From Sclerodactyla briareus (lineage: Eukaryota; Echinodermata; Holothuroidea; Dendrochirotida; Sclerodactylidae), in NCBI GenBank assembly GCA_026419785.1, contig JAODTK010005841.1, positions 1-64,000 of the forward strand: a stretch of 64,000 bases of DNA, written 5' to 3'. Each line of letters opens with the position of its first letter. Position 1 is the first letter of the stretch. The notes under the pieces are model-generated. The model was not told the DNA's origin, did not search any database, and was given only the letters and a program-made list of their open reading frames with translations. Both the position numbers and the translations under genes were made by a program. Below are positions 23,314-34,903 of the stretch, one piece after another.

Positions 23314-25414
23314 CTGCGGATTCGGCAACAAAAGGGGAATGGAGGCTTACGTTAGCATTGACATTCTATTTGTCCATGGTTTGTCAGTCTGTGACGTTTT
23401 TGTTTCTACTTGGTCCGATATTCCAGAGTTACATAATTTCGGAGCCATTTTGATGAAAACAATAAGGAAAGAATTTCCCAAACTCAACAATGAAACAGTC
23501 GTTTTTAGGCTGGAAATTCATGCGAATGGCAAAAGTGCAAGGGGAATGATTGTCTGAAATTTGTACTGAATGGACCTGAAAATGTGATCAATTGCCCATT
23601 GAAGTGTCAAATTTTGGCGCGCTTCGCGGCGCAGTGTTGCTATCGATGGTATGCGATTCATATCCACGAGCTGCATGCAATAAAGCGGGCATTGCTCAGG
23701 ATTCGGGCAGAATTTTTCAAATTGAAAGGGTCCGCGTACGTGGTGAGCGTGGTCGAGTAATTATTTATTAAACGCCCAATGTTATTGGAAAATGTTGCAC
23801 GAGTGCATCTGAGGCGTTTCAATATTCAAAATTGTCCAGAGGGGAGGGGGACACCCCCTCCACGTAAAGTATTAAGACCCCTCCCCCATATCAGTCACCA
23901 TTGCACCAGATGCGTCGGCAAAAAACATCATCTCTACACCACCACCAAATCAACCTCCTCGCTACGCCCATTATGTTTACGTTTTGAGAAACACTGTGGT
24001 CATTATGAGCCCCGTTTGTGAATATTAGGTGAACAGGACTCAATGGTACACTTGCAATTCGCAGCGCCTTTCTGGCCTTATATGGTGTGACCACGTGGCA
24101 TGCGTCAACCATCCGACCTGCCACGCCATTAGCTATCTTCGAATTTGCCATTAGTACAAAAGTTGTGGGCAACAGTAAGCTGCCTACCTGCCCACAGAAC
24201 GTAGGTACAGTTCCATAGGATTTATGTTTTGTCAGGGACGAATGAAATCTGGGACCTGCCTGGAAAAATTGTCATGCATTTTATTTTTTTCCAGAAAAGT
24301 ATGGATTTTTTGTTCAAAACGCGGTACGTAGACGTAGATACACTACAAAGTGTATCAGAGTCGCCACCTCTTGCATCTAAGCAGTATTTAAAACTCAAAA
24401 AATGCAAAGGGACCCCTCCCCTATGTCGACATACAAGCCAAATCTTGCCCCCGCCCCCCCATCGTTGAAAAACCCTGCGCGCCCCGCCCCTGCCTATAAG
24501 GGAACTGGTGTCAAGTCTGCACTTGACAATCGCAGTGTTTGTTTAATTCACCTCGTCAATGAAAATTGCTTAGTTTATCTCACTACTGTTAGTACTTTAT
24601 TTAATAGCCTGCTAGCTGTAGGCTATATGGAATAAATCCCTGTATGTTTTCCATCATGCAGAATGTGTACAAATTCAAACCAATTGTGAACAGACAGACA
24701 GACAGATAGGTATATAGATAGATACATCAACTCGTAGCTCATCTAAGCCAGGGGACTGTTTAGACGAAAAGTAGCCGGGGACCCACCGTTTGCTGGGATA
24801 TTGGGTCTTCCAGACCGCCGGTCATAAAAATGAATCAGTTCGGCACCAAACCAATAGGGACAATGTTATTCACCATGGGGAAACACCCGCCCAAGTATGA
24901 AAGCAAGTTGTTATTTGCCCTACCCCTATGAATAGTAACGAATGACTAACAAAACAATAAGTCTATAGAAGCAGTCTCCACTCCAGGCCGTAGCCAGCAG
25001 CACTAAGAATGAGGGGGGGCATGAATCTTTTCAAGGGGAGCCAACAATCGGGAGACAACAGCATGTAAGCGGAACACCAAGATTGGCGGGGGCAAATATT
25101 TCTTGGGGGAAGCGCCCTCTTCGCCCCCCCCCCCCCCCGACTACGCGCATGGGCCTGCTTCATCATGGGAACTGATGTTGTGACGAGATGAATAAGTTAA
25201 AGAGAGAATCGCAAGCTTGGTCGTGGAGTATCATCATTTCATCAATCCGCTTCTAATTCTATACCCCGCCCGTCCACTCACGGAGATCGTTTACTCCAGC
25301 GACAAGCACTTATTTACTAATATGACCTATCACTACCACTCAGCTCAGAAGCATCAACCTCTCAATCATAAACTGTAGGACCAATAGACCTATCTCTTTC
25401 CGTCTTGATTACTC
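23314..25414. other. no gene recognised; short GACA/GATA repeat
   Basis: An imperfect GACA and GATA tract lies at about 24690-24725, a partial copy of the CAATAGGG..CCATGGGGAAACAC repeat at about 24845-24900, and 15 C at 25124-25138. A 72-codon frame at 23339-23557 is the most protein-like, but I cannot tie it to a family or to splice sites. Confidence 0.35.
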
Positions 25415-26100
25415 CTTGGAAAGGGCACTTTAGTAGTAAAAGGGGATTCCCCCAAATAGCGCCCTCACTATGCAATGCAATATTCGTAATTTTAACTTGT
25501 TACAAGCAATGTGGCATTAAACTACTATAGATGCAATTAACCAACCCCTCTTTCCCATAATTGCTACAATAACATGTTTTTTGTTGGGAACCAGCAGCAA
25601 ACTAACAGGCCACATTCAAGAGGGGGGGGGGCTGATTGTTTAAACTTAAAATGTTCACGAAATTTGAATCGATTTTCAGAAAATTCTTCCACACTGCCCC
25701 ACTTTCATGCTGCTATTTTTATTGAGAACAAACAAAATGAGCTATAAATCAGAGCTGTAGGGGCTCACCAAACTCAATAACTATTTTCTTGAAGCAGAGT
25801 GAACTGAATCAGTGTTAACACGGCATCTGAAGGGTTTAAGCTCGCTGCGCTGTCCATAATATCGCTACGTCACAATAACCGTTTCATTTCACACGTGAAG
25901 CGGCCGATACAGGGACAACAATGGCTTACCTTCGGCATATGCGGGAAACATCTAAAAGTGACATATTGCCCATGCAAGTTGCTCTTGTGCAATTTGCACA
26001 GGCCGGCGAATAGCAATAGTCAGATAGTATTTTCAGGAAAAGGACACCACGCTGCTGAAGGGCACTGCCCCCACTGCCCCCGTGGGTCTGGCGCCCCTGC
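25415..26100 (+). mobile_element. CAGGGGCGCC element, copy 1 (right end kept)
   Basis: This segment matches 57961-58665 in order and orientation over about 690 bp: GGGCACTTTAGT..GGGATTC.CCCAA, ACTATTTTCTTGAAGCAGAG, TTAACACGGCAT.TGAAGGG, CGCGCTGTCCATAATATCG, GGAAACATCTAAA..ACATATTGCCCATGCA, AGGCCGGC.AATAGCAATAGTCAG. This copy ends in GTCTGGCGCCCCTGC (26086-26100), the inverse of the CAGGGGCGCCGGAC at the left end of copy 2. The composite is therefore a non-autonomous element with terminal inverted repeats, possibly hAT-like. It has no coding capacity. Confidence 0.7.
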
Positions 26101-27744
26101 ACATACAGGCGCACATAGGAACATCAACTTCATGGATTACTACTGACACCCCTTAAAAGAGGATAAGAGGATCTTCCTTTAGAAAGCCAAATTTGTTTAA
26201 AGATTTTCAGTCGGCGAGAATTCAACGGCCAATGCCTATCCTTCATGCGTGGATAAACGGGAATGTGATCGTCCATTCGTCCTAGCAGGAGGATACCATC
26301 TCTTACACATATGTACCCACACCCCTTTTCTCTCCCATTTACTTCTATTCTTTGTCAATGGTGAGAAATTGGTATGAAGATCGGGTTAATAATAATAAGT
26401 GAACTAATCGTGGCGAACTTACCTCGTCCCAGATTCAAATGGGGAGTATCCACGCAGTAGTCCGTGGTCTGTTAGTTAAGGTTTTTCCCAGGCGGCAGTG
26501 GAACTCAGGGACTAACGGGATCGATCAATCATCGACGGCGCGAGGACGCCGGGGACCCGAATGCCTTGCGAACAGTGAAAGTTGCGACTATCGTGACTGA
26601 TGAGCATGGTAGGCCTGCAGAGAGCGGATGGCGGTTGATGCTTCTGTATGAACGCAGACTGCAGGATTCAATATTGACACACGGGAAGAATATCCGTCGG
26701 AATGGTTGAAAAGAGGCTAGACCAATATTGTATGTTCAGTTTTTTTTTCGTTCGGTGAAACTTGACTGAAATAGGGGACAAAATCCAAACGAGTTGCACT
26801 TTGGCGTCGGTCCACACGATGTTAGGGAAGTTAGCCAAGCGGGCATGATTTTAGTGGGGAAACCAATCTTAAAGCTTGTTGATGGTGAGGTGAGAGCGCA
26901 TGGGGCCCTGGCGGAATTAGGTGATCAGTCTGCCGACTTTTGGGAATTTGGGTGATTTCATGAACGGAGTTTCGAGGGGGGGGGGGGGTCCCCTCGTCTC
27001 GTTTGCGACCACATGACCCATGTATGCCGTGAGAACCTCATTAGCCATGGTTTGAGGAGATGACACGTGCCCTCCCCCTCGGAAACCTTGTGCCCCCCCA
27101 CCAACTGGAGATTGTGATTTTTCGGAAGAAAATTCTGTAGTCAATATTCGTCTACAGGTTTGAATAGGGACCTGGCTACTTTGTGATTTTTAGACAAAAA
27201 GGCAGAAAACACTATGCCAATTGCCTCGAATGCACTTAAATATGTACAAGTTCGTTGCATCGAGCGTGGTACTATGGTGAAACCGTCCCGTTGATCTCTA
27301 CTGTCTCCCGACATTCGCAAGGTCTATGGGGGAATATCGTTTCCATTGGCCCTAGCTTATAATATCTGTGATCCTCGGGAAAATATACAACAAACATTCC
27401 TCATGACCTTAAAAACTACAATCACCCACTTTTGACTTACCACCCCTTTACTGAGCATCTCAACCACGCCCAATTTTGAACTGCAGTAGCTTAGGCTATC
27501 GGACTGATAGGTTTTCAACGCGTGTTTTCCCATGGAGTATCATTATCTCCTCCAGAGAACTACTACTCGAAAGTTCCTCGCACTCTTTGGAATGAATTCA
27601 ATCAAGGTTGGAGACAGTAAAAGCTAAGTGGCTAAAGGTCCAATTTTCGCTGGGATTATGATTTTTCAGAGTTGCCCTGGAATACGGGAAAAATTTGCGC
27701 GCTCGCGCGCAATTGTAAACAGTTGTAAGGAGCAGTAATGTGGA
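26101..27744. other. no gene recognised
   Basis: A tiny minus-strand open block just upstream of ACGAG|GTAAGTTCG (donor at about 26420) reads TTDYCVDTPHLNLGR, but its acceptor is poor, so I do not call an exon. A G run lies at about 26977-26988. Confidence 0.3.
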
Positions 27745-28130
27745 ACATCGGGCCAATGAGTCAAAGTCGGGGCAATAAAGGATGAATTCCGACAAAATGT
27801 CCAACTCCAGCGATTACAAATTTGTGATCTAAAAATGCCCAGTTTGAGCTTGGAAAATGCAGCTAAAAACGCCCGGGAAAGCCATTTCCGGCCATCTGGG
27901 GGCTGCAAACCAACATCCTCGTACGCTACATAGCTAAAAGTGCACATTGGGGAACGATAAGACCGGATTCCGACAAAATGCCCCACATATTTTAACCGCT
28001 TACAAAATTTGTGATCAGAAATTCCCATGTTTGAAGGCTTGGTCACGCAGCCTAAAATGCCGGGAAAGGCCATTTTCCGGCATCATGGGGCTTGCACAAC
28101 CCAACAATTTCCGTATAGCTGCGGACGCCA
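27745..28130. repeat. tandem duplication, period about 180 bp
   Basis: GATTCCGACAAAATG.CC..A near 27786 and 27966 is followed both times by TTACAAA.TTTGTGATC..AAAT.CCCA..TTTGA..CTTGG, then CGGGAAAG.CCATTTCCGGC and GGGGCTGCA..CCAACA. The two units are partial inexact copies. Confidence 0.7.
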
Positions 28131-29370
28131 AACCATGGTGGCGCTCCGCTTAGATAGTATTTCTTGTGCCACCTAGAAAAGTATGCTGCCCCCCCCCCCC
28201 AGGACGAAAAGTCTGGTGACGCCCACGATATACTGTGTATACTAAATCAGGTATCCGAATTAGCTGGGATCTCCACTTGACAGTACTTTTTGCTGTAAAT
28301 GGTTTGGTAACAGATGTAGATACGACAATTAAACTCAAATTCAACTTAGTTTTGTTGAATGGGCCCTCGTCTTCGATAGGCGTAATGCGACCTTGAACCA
28401 ATTATACGAGGGAGCCACCTTAACAAGGGCGCAGCCACGAGGGGGGTCCGGGGTTACCTGAACCCCAACTTTTGGGGAAAGCCTCCATACATAATGATTT
28501 TTTTCACCACACAAATGTTCCCATCACTGCTTCGCCCCCCCCCCCCCAATAAAAAAAAAAAAGGCTATTTAGACCCCATCTTTCAGACCGTGGCTCGCCT
28601 TTGGCACATTACCTGATTCGGAGAAAGTTTACGATCACGGACTGGACGATTCGTTTGGTCAGCATGCAGTCATTTGAAGCCACGCGCACTGTAATGTGAA
28701 GTACGTAAAACGGTGGTATTTTGGCATGTTTTGAGAGGTTTTTTGTCAATTACTTTGGAAATTAGAACATAAATAGCTAGTATTTTTTAACTTGAAATTC
28801 CCAATGGCAGTCTTAGGCATTCATAGCAATCAATTTTGATGTAAATATGTGGTGTTCTTGAACTTTAGAGCCTTTGTTTGGACGAAAAACAGATTTCTAA
28901 TTTTGGGGCAACTTGGCAGGTACATACAAAACCAGCAGTGTAAAAAATTAAAAAAAAGTATAGCTTTTAATTTTTACAAACTTTTTTTTTCCGAGACAAT
29001 ACAGGGGCTGCGATTCACAGAAAAACGTTAAAAGCCAAATAAGATACTTCGTGCGGCAGTGAGGGCCCCCACAATAGATATGCAAATTAGCTCATTCTCC
29101 TTACTTCAATGCTTCTAAATTTGTTAAAATACTATTATGTATTACTCGTATTGAAAATGTTCCACAGTTTTTACCCTCACAACACCACCCGAAGACACAG
29201 TTATAGAAGTTTTCATATTAGTACACGATGTAGAAAAAAACACGTAACTGCCAAAAATTCCCCCAGGTGCCAAAGTTACTCCGTTTTACGGTATAGTCTA
29301 ATGGCCCGATAGGCATCCGGACAACGTAGGTTATATATATTTTTTTTTTTCAATTCCTCATTCGACCCAT
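28131..29370. other. no gene recognised
   Basis: Nothing coding is supported. Poly-C and poly-A runs lie at about 28190-28200 and 28534-28561, and a CGCAGCCACGAGGGGGG phrase near 28432 resembles a G-rich MITE end. Confidence 0.35.
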
Positions 29371-29570
29371 TGATCTCATCTGACCTTTTCATTTGACGTT
29401 TGGGGTCATTTCTCGTGACGACCAGATCGTCTTGTTTCAACAAACCAATGAGTCAATTGCACTGTCATTCTAAAAGACTACTATCTCAAGCTATGTCCTC
29501 TGTAAAAAGGGTGGAACAGCCTCTGACACACTGATAAATTTCAAAATCGGGAGCTCTTGCAACATTGAGG
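29371..29570 (+). repeat. solitary diverged unit of the 4.4-5.8 kb array
   Basis: The order TGATCTCATCTGACCTTTTCATTTGACG.., GTGACGACCAGAT..TCTTGTTTCAACAAACCAA.., TTGCACTGTCATTCTA.., GACACAC matches the unit of the 320-bp array. The array family therefore exists both in tandem and dispersed, although this copy is more diverged than the array units are from one another. Confidence 0.6.
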
Positions 29571-29970
29571 GAAACAACAGGCTGTCCAGAGAGAATGGAC
29601 GCCAGGTGAAGGGAAAACTCCAGTTACTTCACTGACAATGTTAATTATTTTTAACAAAATGTATTAATATGATTATAAATTGTATTAATAAGAATATCGA
29701 GAGGAGAGACATTCTTCTGATGTTATTCTTTATTTAACCCTCAAACACATAAATACATTTGAAACTGTATTGAATATAGAAATACCCACATCTACCCATT
29801 ACAAAAATGTACCCTTAGGCTACCGAAATAATGTAGAGACCTTCAACTTTCACACCCCTCAACTAGTGTAAGAGTTACCGACCCCCCCCCCCCCCACAGA
29901 TATAAAAACTGAACGATAACCTTGAAGAACACACCCAAAACACTCACTTGGTTTTCGCGTCTCATAAATA

Positions 29971-30079
29971 CCCCCACTCTCTCTCTCGCCTATACTAGTC
30001 ACATTCTGGCGAAACCCTATCATCCTCTAGTATCTTTCGAGTTACACCAGAATGTGACTAGTATGTCGAAATGTGGGGG
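29971..30079. repeat. perfect 17-bp inverted repeat, 37-nt loop
   Basis: TACTAGTCACATTCTGG (29993-30009) is exactly complementary to 30047-30063, and an outer CCCCCAC (29971-29977) pairs with GTGGGGG (30073-30079) across small bulges. This gives a hairpin of about 110 nt. It could be a transcribed hairpin, a cruciform, or the fused ends of a MITE whose middle has been lost. No arm homology elsewhere in the window was found. Confidence 0.8.
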
Positions 30080-30290
30080 AGTGGCGGTTGTAAGCTAAAG
30101 AATTCACATACATTTCGTAATCGGCCTTTTTTCTCATTTTCGCACAGTCTTACTGATATTTTAGTCTCAACTCGGGGCAGATATCAATCACCACCGAAGA
30201 GAAAAGTGAACAAAACGGAGAGTGAAGGATCATATTCAACTACGAACACGAGTCGCCAGTAGTACACATTGCCATTGAGTTCAGTTACAA

Positions 30291-31321
30291 ACTAGACATG
30301 TGCAGGCGGGTAAACTGCCAACGTGTATATCTAGGGCTCGGACATGCGCGATCGCGGTTTTTGCGGCGCAAATTGCGCTTTTTGCGAATCATTGCGTTTT
30401 TTGGTAAATTTGGGGTTTTAAAAAAAAAATCTAAACGACGAAAGAAATCTGGTGTTTGAATGCGTCAGGGTTCAGGAAGGATAGGCTCTATTGCAAGGAT
30501 CGGGGTAATTGTTGTTGGTATTATTTGTTCCTGGCTCATAGAAAACCTTAAAGAGTATTTATTTCTTTCCTGTTTTTTTATCGCATACCAAATGGCTGAT
30601 TGGCGGCCAGTTTTGCCATGATAATTCTTACAAATACGATCGCGTTTAGGATCGCGCTTATTTTTGCGGTTTTTTCAAAGTGCGATGCGTCTTTTGTCCT
30701 CAAAAATCGTGATTTGTACGAGCCCTATGTTATCCCCCCACAAATGGCCTTCGTGGACCATCTTTTGAAGAAAGCACATTGAATTTTCATGTCTATTGAC
30801 CTCTGATGACTTTGAAATGCCCTACCTGACCAGGCGCATCAGGACCCAACAGGTTCCTAGTTTCGTTCAAATCGGAAAAGTTAGAAAAATCACGAATTAA
30901 AACACGAATTTGACCTCTGGTGACCTTGAAATCACCGTCATGTTTTCGGAGCCAACTTTTGTCCCCACTCACCAAGTTCCAGTCATCGGACTAACTCTGT
31001 ATTTACGAAAAAACCTCCGGTGACCTTGAAATCACTATCATGATTTTGGACCATGTTTGTCCCCAACCACCAAGTTCGTGTAATCGAACTAATGTATTTT
31101 CGTGTAAAACCTGCGAAATAGAGGGCAGCAGACATGCAGCGATGCCCACTTTCAAACTCAGCCAAGATTTTACTAGGATGGACATGTGTAAAGTTTCAAG
31201 ATCGATCGGATATGAAGTTATTTGCGCTACGCTTGCTACTAAAGTTTCCGAAGGCTGGCGGAGACGGCGGCACCCCAAAACCATAATATCCCGAACACTT
31301 AAAGTGTTGCGGGGGATATAA
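30291..31321 (+). repeat. dispersed family A, long copy with nested insert
   Basis: It begins ACTAGACATGTGCAGGCGGGTAAAC like 52931 and, inverted, 33100. It continues with several blocks of TTGACCTCTG.TGACTTTGAAAT..CACCAAGTT, has AAATAGAGGGCAGCAGACATGCA, and ends CGGAGACGGCGGCACCCCAAAACC..GGGGGATATAAT. A separate 396-bp element sits inside at 30332-30727. Several short frames within it are not genes. Confidence 0.75.
30332..30727. mobile_element. nested MITE with TAGGGCTCG ends
   Basis: The left end TAGGGCTCGGAC and the right end, read on the other strand as TAGGGCTCGTAC, are terminal inverted repeats with one mismatch in 12. The inside is rich in GCGATCGCG and AAAAATCG and has no coding sense. 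Flanking sequence reads GTGTATATC to the left and TGTTATCCCC to the right; other copies of family A read CGTTATATATCCCC continuously, so the insertion point is inside that phrase. The target duplication is not clean enough to give its length. Confidence 0.7.
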
Positions 31322-31384
31322 TGACAGACACGAAACACTGAAGCCTATCAAACTGGGGGTCAGCTTGCCGTGAGCGATTGTTCT

Positions 31385-32340
31385 GTTAACCATTGGGTAA
31401 ACGAAACTCTACAGCACATATATAGTTGGATTCTCACAATGTGTGCTATTCATCCATATGGACTACTATTTCTCCCGCAGAAGCACGATAACATCAACAA
31501 ACATACACGCAACACTGAGAAGTACAAAAAAAAATGGAATGTCAGAGTAGGAACACAATGATAAAGTTTCCATTAACAAAACAGCAAAAAGACATGTGCA
31601 CTCCATCAATAAATGACCTTCGTAGAGTCAATGCTCTGTAAACTATTGGGTAAACAAAACTCATAACAGTACAAATTCGAAAACTATAGTTGATTCTCCC
31701 AATGTGTGCTATTCATCCATATACAGTAGTTAGGGGAAAGCGAGACGAGTTTGCGGTAGATCAGTTTCTTACTATGATAACACAAAGAAACATTAAGTCA
31801 ATCACATTCACATCGTCTGTACACTCCTGTTATTAAATGCCAAACCGAGAGGTATAGACCGTCTGTCTTGCCCCAGGTCTATTCTAAATCTTGCCGATGT
31901 GTTTTGTGGGAAATATGTACGTGCATGTGCCAAAACGTTAAAGTGGGTATTAGTCTAGTCTTTTTGTAGTTCTGGGAGTTATACTATTTGTATTCTTAAC
32001 TAGCTGTTTCACGTATGAAATCTGTGAGGTTGAAATCACAGATAAATATTCAATAACATATAGACAAATACCCTCCGCCAAGAAGCCAATAATAATAACA
32101 AATATACATGCAACAAGAAAGTACGAGAATGGAATGTGGAGGAAGGCACACGATGATAAGGTTTTCCTTTAGCGAAACCGGCAACTGAATTGAAGGCACA
32201 AGTCAGTAATAAAATAGCAAATCAAAGTTAACTTCTCTACTCTCGCTTTCCAGTTGCCACCGGATCTTGGCGAGTAGTCCCGGACGTCAGCCTGCATTTG
32301 CACTCCATCAACAGCAGTACATATTCTGAATGACCTTTTA
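31385..32340. repeat. diverged local duplication
   Basis: ATTGGGTAAACGAAACTC..AGTTGGATTCTCACAATGTGTGCTATTCATCCATAT occurs near 31393 and 31651. ACATACACGCAAC..AAGTAC..ATGGAATGT..CACA.TGATAA.GTTT occurs near 31502 and 32102. GCACTCCATCAA recurs near 31598 and 32299. Two overlapping copies of a few hundred bases are implied, the second with extra sequence inside. Confidence 0.55.
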
Positions 32341-32589
32341 AGCAACCTTTACATAACTGATGATAACTGTCCAATTAATGCTCCGGCAAAATATCGGACC
32401 AAAAAAACTTGGGATGGTTAGCAAGTATTCAACAGATCCTTCACCCATGTGGCCCATCAGACGGGAGACTTACAAAAATGTCATCAAGTACAATGGTCAT
32501 GTAATGGATTTTCTTTGAAATGTTGTGGATTGTTACTGTACACCCCGATACGCATCTAACGCGCCAAGAACTTGATTGATTCACCGTAT

Positions 32590-33100
32590 GTTAGCGCAAT
32601 AACGTTTTTTATCATCGATCTGAAACGTATAGTACACATGTCCGCCCCAGTAAAATCTCAGTTTAGTTTGAGAGTGGGCTTTACCACATGTCTGCTGCCC
32701 TCTATTTTGCAGTTAGTCCGGTTTACATGAAACTTGTGGGCGGGGAAAAATTTGTCCCGCAAAATTTAAGGTCAAATTTGTGGGGGTATGGGCGTTTTCT
32801 CTAACTTTGACAGAATTGAACGAAACTTGGATTGAATGTGGAATGTTGTTAGTCCTAATCAACATGAAGGTCTTTTCAAGGTCAAAGGAGGTCAATTTGC
32901 ATGGTTTATGTGTTTTTTCTAACCTTGTCAAATTTAAACAGAACCTGGAGAATGTGGACTTCGGTTGGTCCTGAACAACAGGTAGACATTTCACAAGGTC
33001 AAATGAACCAGAATTAATGTGCTCCCTCCAAATGTGGTCTACAAAGGTAATTTCCATGGGGGTAAACATGTCGGCGGTTCACCAGCCTTCACATGTCTAG
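32590..33100 (-). repeat. dispersed family A, inverted copy
   Basis: On the minus strand it starts CTAGACATGTGAAGG at 33100, keeps the GACCACATTTGGAGGGAGCACAT and TTGACCTCC.TTGACCTTGAAA blocks, then AAATAGAGGGCAGCAGACATG, and stops after GCGCTAAC near 32590. It lacks the GC-rich tail present in the copies at 10.5, 31.3 and 54.3 kb. Confidence 0.7.
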
Positions 33101-34229
33101 TTAATACATAATACATAACTAATTATAATTTCAGCACTTTTCTCAGGATGCACGTTTTACAAGAGCAATCTATGGATATTTTGGCAGGGAGAAGAACCCC
33201 CATGAAAAATATGGAAAGAATTTAAATTCTTAATGAGGATAAAGCCAAATTGTCACATGGCCCACACATGGGCTAAAATAACATTCCCAACAGAATCGTG
33301 AAAACTTGTTCGCCAACGACCATTGTACAATAAATTAAGAGATGCTCGTTCAAAATTACAACAACAAGAAATTGGCAGTTTCGTGGGACTAATAAATAAA
33401 TACTTAGTTAATATTCAGGAATCCATAAAAATAAAACTATATTTGCTATAACAATATACGATCTGATTTGAATCTCAAAAACAAACATATCTGCATTCCA
33501 TTAAAACTCACCAAATATACAAATTGCACATGAAATAAATAATTGTAAATGATGTGAACTTCAACTAGAGGAAACGGTTTAATGCAATGTAAAACTGAAA
33601 AGCTGATCGCCCTAAGAACTCAATCATGTTGACCTGGGCATTATTGAAACTGGGATAACCCCAGAACAAAACTTGTTATAATAAGAGAATTTTAATTTGT
33701 GGAACTGTCATTTCCCAACTTTCACAGCTCCATCTACAATTCATAATCACAATAGCACTTCACAAAGCACTTCTGGATACCATCAGCGAAGCTGTTATAA
33801 CACTTATGCAGAATCCCAGGAATTGGTATATTGTGCCCAGACGTCTATTCAGAGCAACCCCTGTGAGAGGGCATCAGCCATTTCAAGCTCCACCAATAAC
33901 CAGAAAGTCAGAAGGCACGTATTGATTCCTTGACAGTCATAGATTACTTTTGACTTGAAAAATAAAAGCTTGGAGCAAATGTGATCTTGATCAAGCGAAG
34001 TGTTTACAAGGTTTTTCCCACGTTGACCTGAATTGACCACAATCAACAGTCTTCAACTTTAGACTTACTCATTGACTTGGCTAATTTTTTGCGTTCCTAT
34101 TTGTTGCTAAAAAGGAGCTCCGATGCCCCACCAACCTATATGGGTTAATCCCCACTAGAAACCTCGAACACCAACTTGCGAGTAGATCACCGATCACTCT
34201 GGACCTGATCGAGGTTTTCACTTTTTACC
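33101..34229. other. no gene recognised
   Basis: AT-rich stretch without supported exons. A 78-codon frame at 33697-33933 is Ser/Thr/Asn-rich and has no recognisable motif or clear borders. Confidence 0.35.
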
Positions 34230-34335
34230 TGACCCTAATACAATGGGATCATGTACTCAATGGGGGATTTCACACATCCCAAGTATGAGCTTACTCCATT
34301 CAGGTGGGGTCGTGAAAGTAGTCAAACCGATACTA
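34230..34335 (+). repeat. dispersed copy of the 310-bp array unit
   Basis: CCTGACCCTAATACAATGGGATCATGTACTCAATGGGGGATTTCACACATCCCAAGTATGAG..TCCATTCAGGTGGGGTCG is a single copy of the unit found in tandem at 11.6-12.4 kb. Confidence 0.65.
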
Positions 34336-34499
34336 ACAATGAACTATCTTATGTTGGCTGGCAAATAGGGCTGTTCATATATATGTGTTTTATGAATGGC
34401 AGTCTGCCACGCAATTCCAGAGGGTGCAGCAATACCTACTCATTGTAGTTTGCAGATGTTTGCGATAGAATGTTTACTAATTCATACATTCACCTCCAG

Positions 34500-34595
34500 G
34501 TGCCACCTAACTGGATGCCAAGAATTGCAGTTATCATCACGATGGTAATGGTTATTGGAAATGGGATCAAGTACTGTGGTGTGTTCATAAAGTAG
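34500..34595 (+). CDS. possible terminal exon, membrane segment
   Basis: The acceptor TTCATACATTCACCTCCAG ends at 34499. It is followed by 31 open codons and a TAG: VPPNWMPR, a hydrophobic IAVIITMVMVIGNGI segment long enough for a membrane helix, then KYCGVFIK. The opposite strand is also open here, which weakens the case. I do not recognise the family, and no upstream exon of the same gene was found. Confidence 0.35.
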   Translation: MPPNWMPRIAVIITMVMVIGNGIKYCGVFIK

Positions 34596-34838
34596 GCAGA
34601 ACTGGTCCATTTTTGGCCGAGTTGTGTTTGGATGGTCCGAATTGGGGATGAAATTGAATTTGCGAGAAAAGGTGGTCACCACCTCCCCCCCCCCCCAACC
34701 TCCCCCCCCCCCCCCTTCCCGTGCTTCACTTTTCGTCTTTCCTCTGCAAGGGAAACCCTGGAAGAAATGTTCCCTTCGGGAAGTCTCTATTGCACAATTT
34801 TATTGCCACCCTCTGAACTTGGGAAGCTGGCTACTCAC

Positions 34839-34903
34839 CTGGTTCAGAAAACTAGGCAAGCCGTCGCTGTCCTGGTAATTTCCCCATAACCTCAGCCTCC
34901 TCT
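34839..34903 (-). CDS. possible internal exon, minus strand
   Basis: Read on the minus strand, ATCCCTCACAG precedes 65 open bases encoding RRLRLWGNYQDSDGLPSFLNQ in two parts (the ending is LWGNYQDSDGLPSFLNQ), followed by a consensus donor CAG|GTGAGT. The plus strand of the same interval is also open in a frame ending LVISP and a stop at 34887-34889, so strand is uncertain. The protein is not recognised. Confidence 0.3.

Noticed and set aside
26405..26470. Tiny minus-strand exon before a GTAAGT donor
   Set aside because: The donor is good but the acceptor is weak and the block is only about 46 bp; evidence is insufficient.
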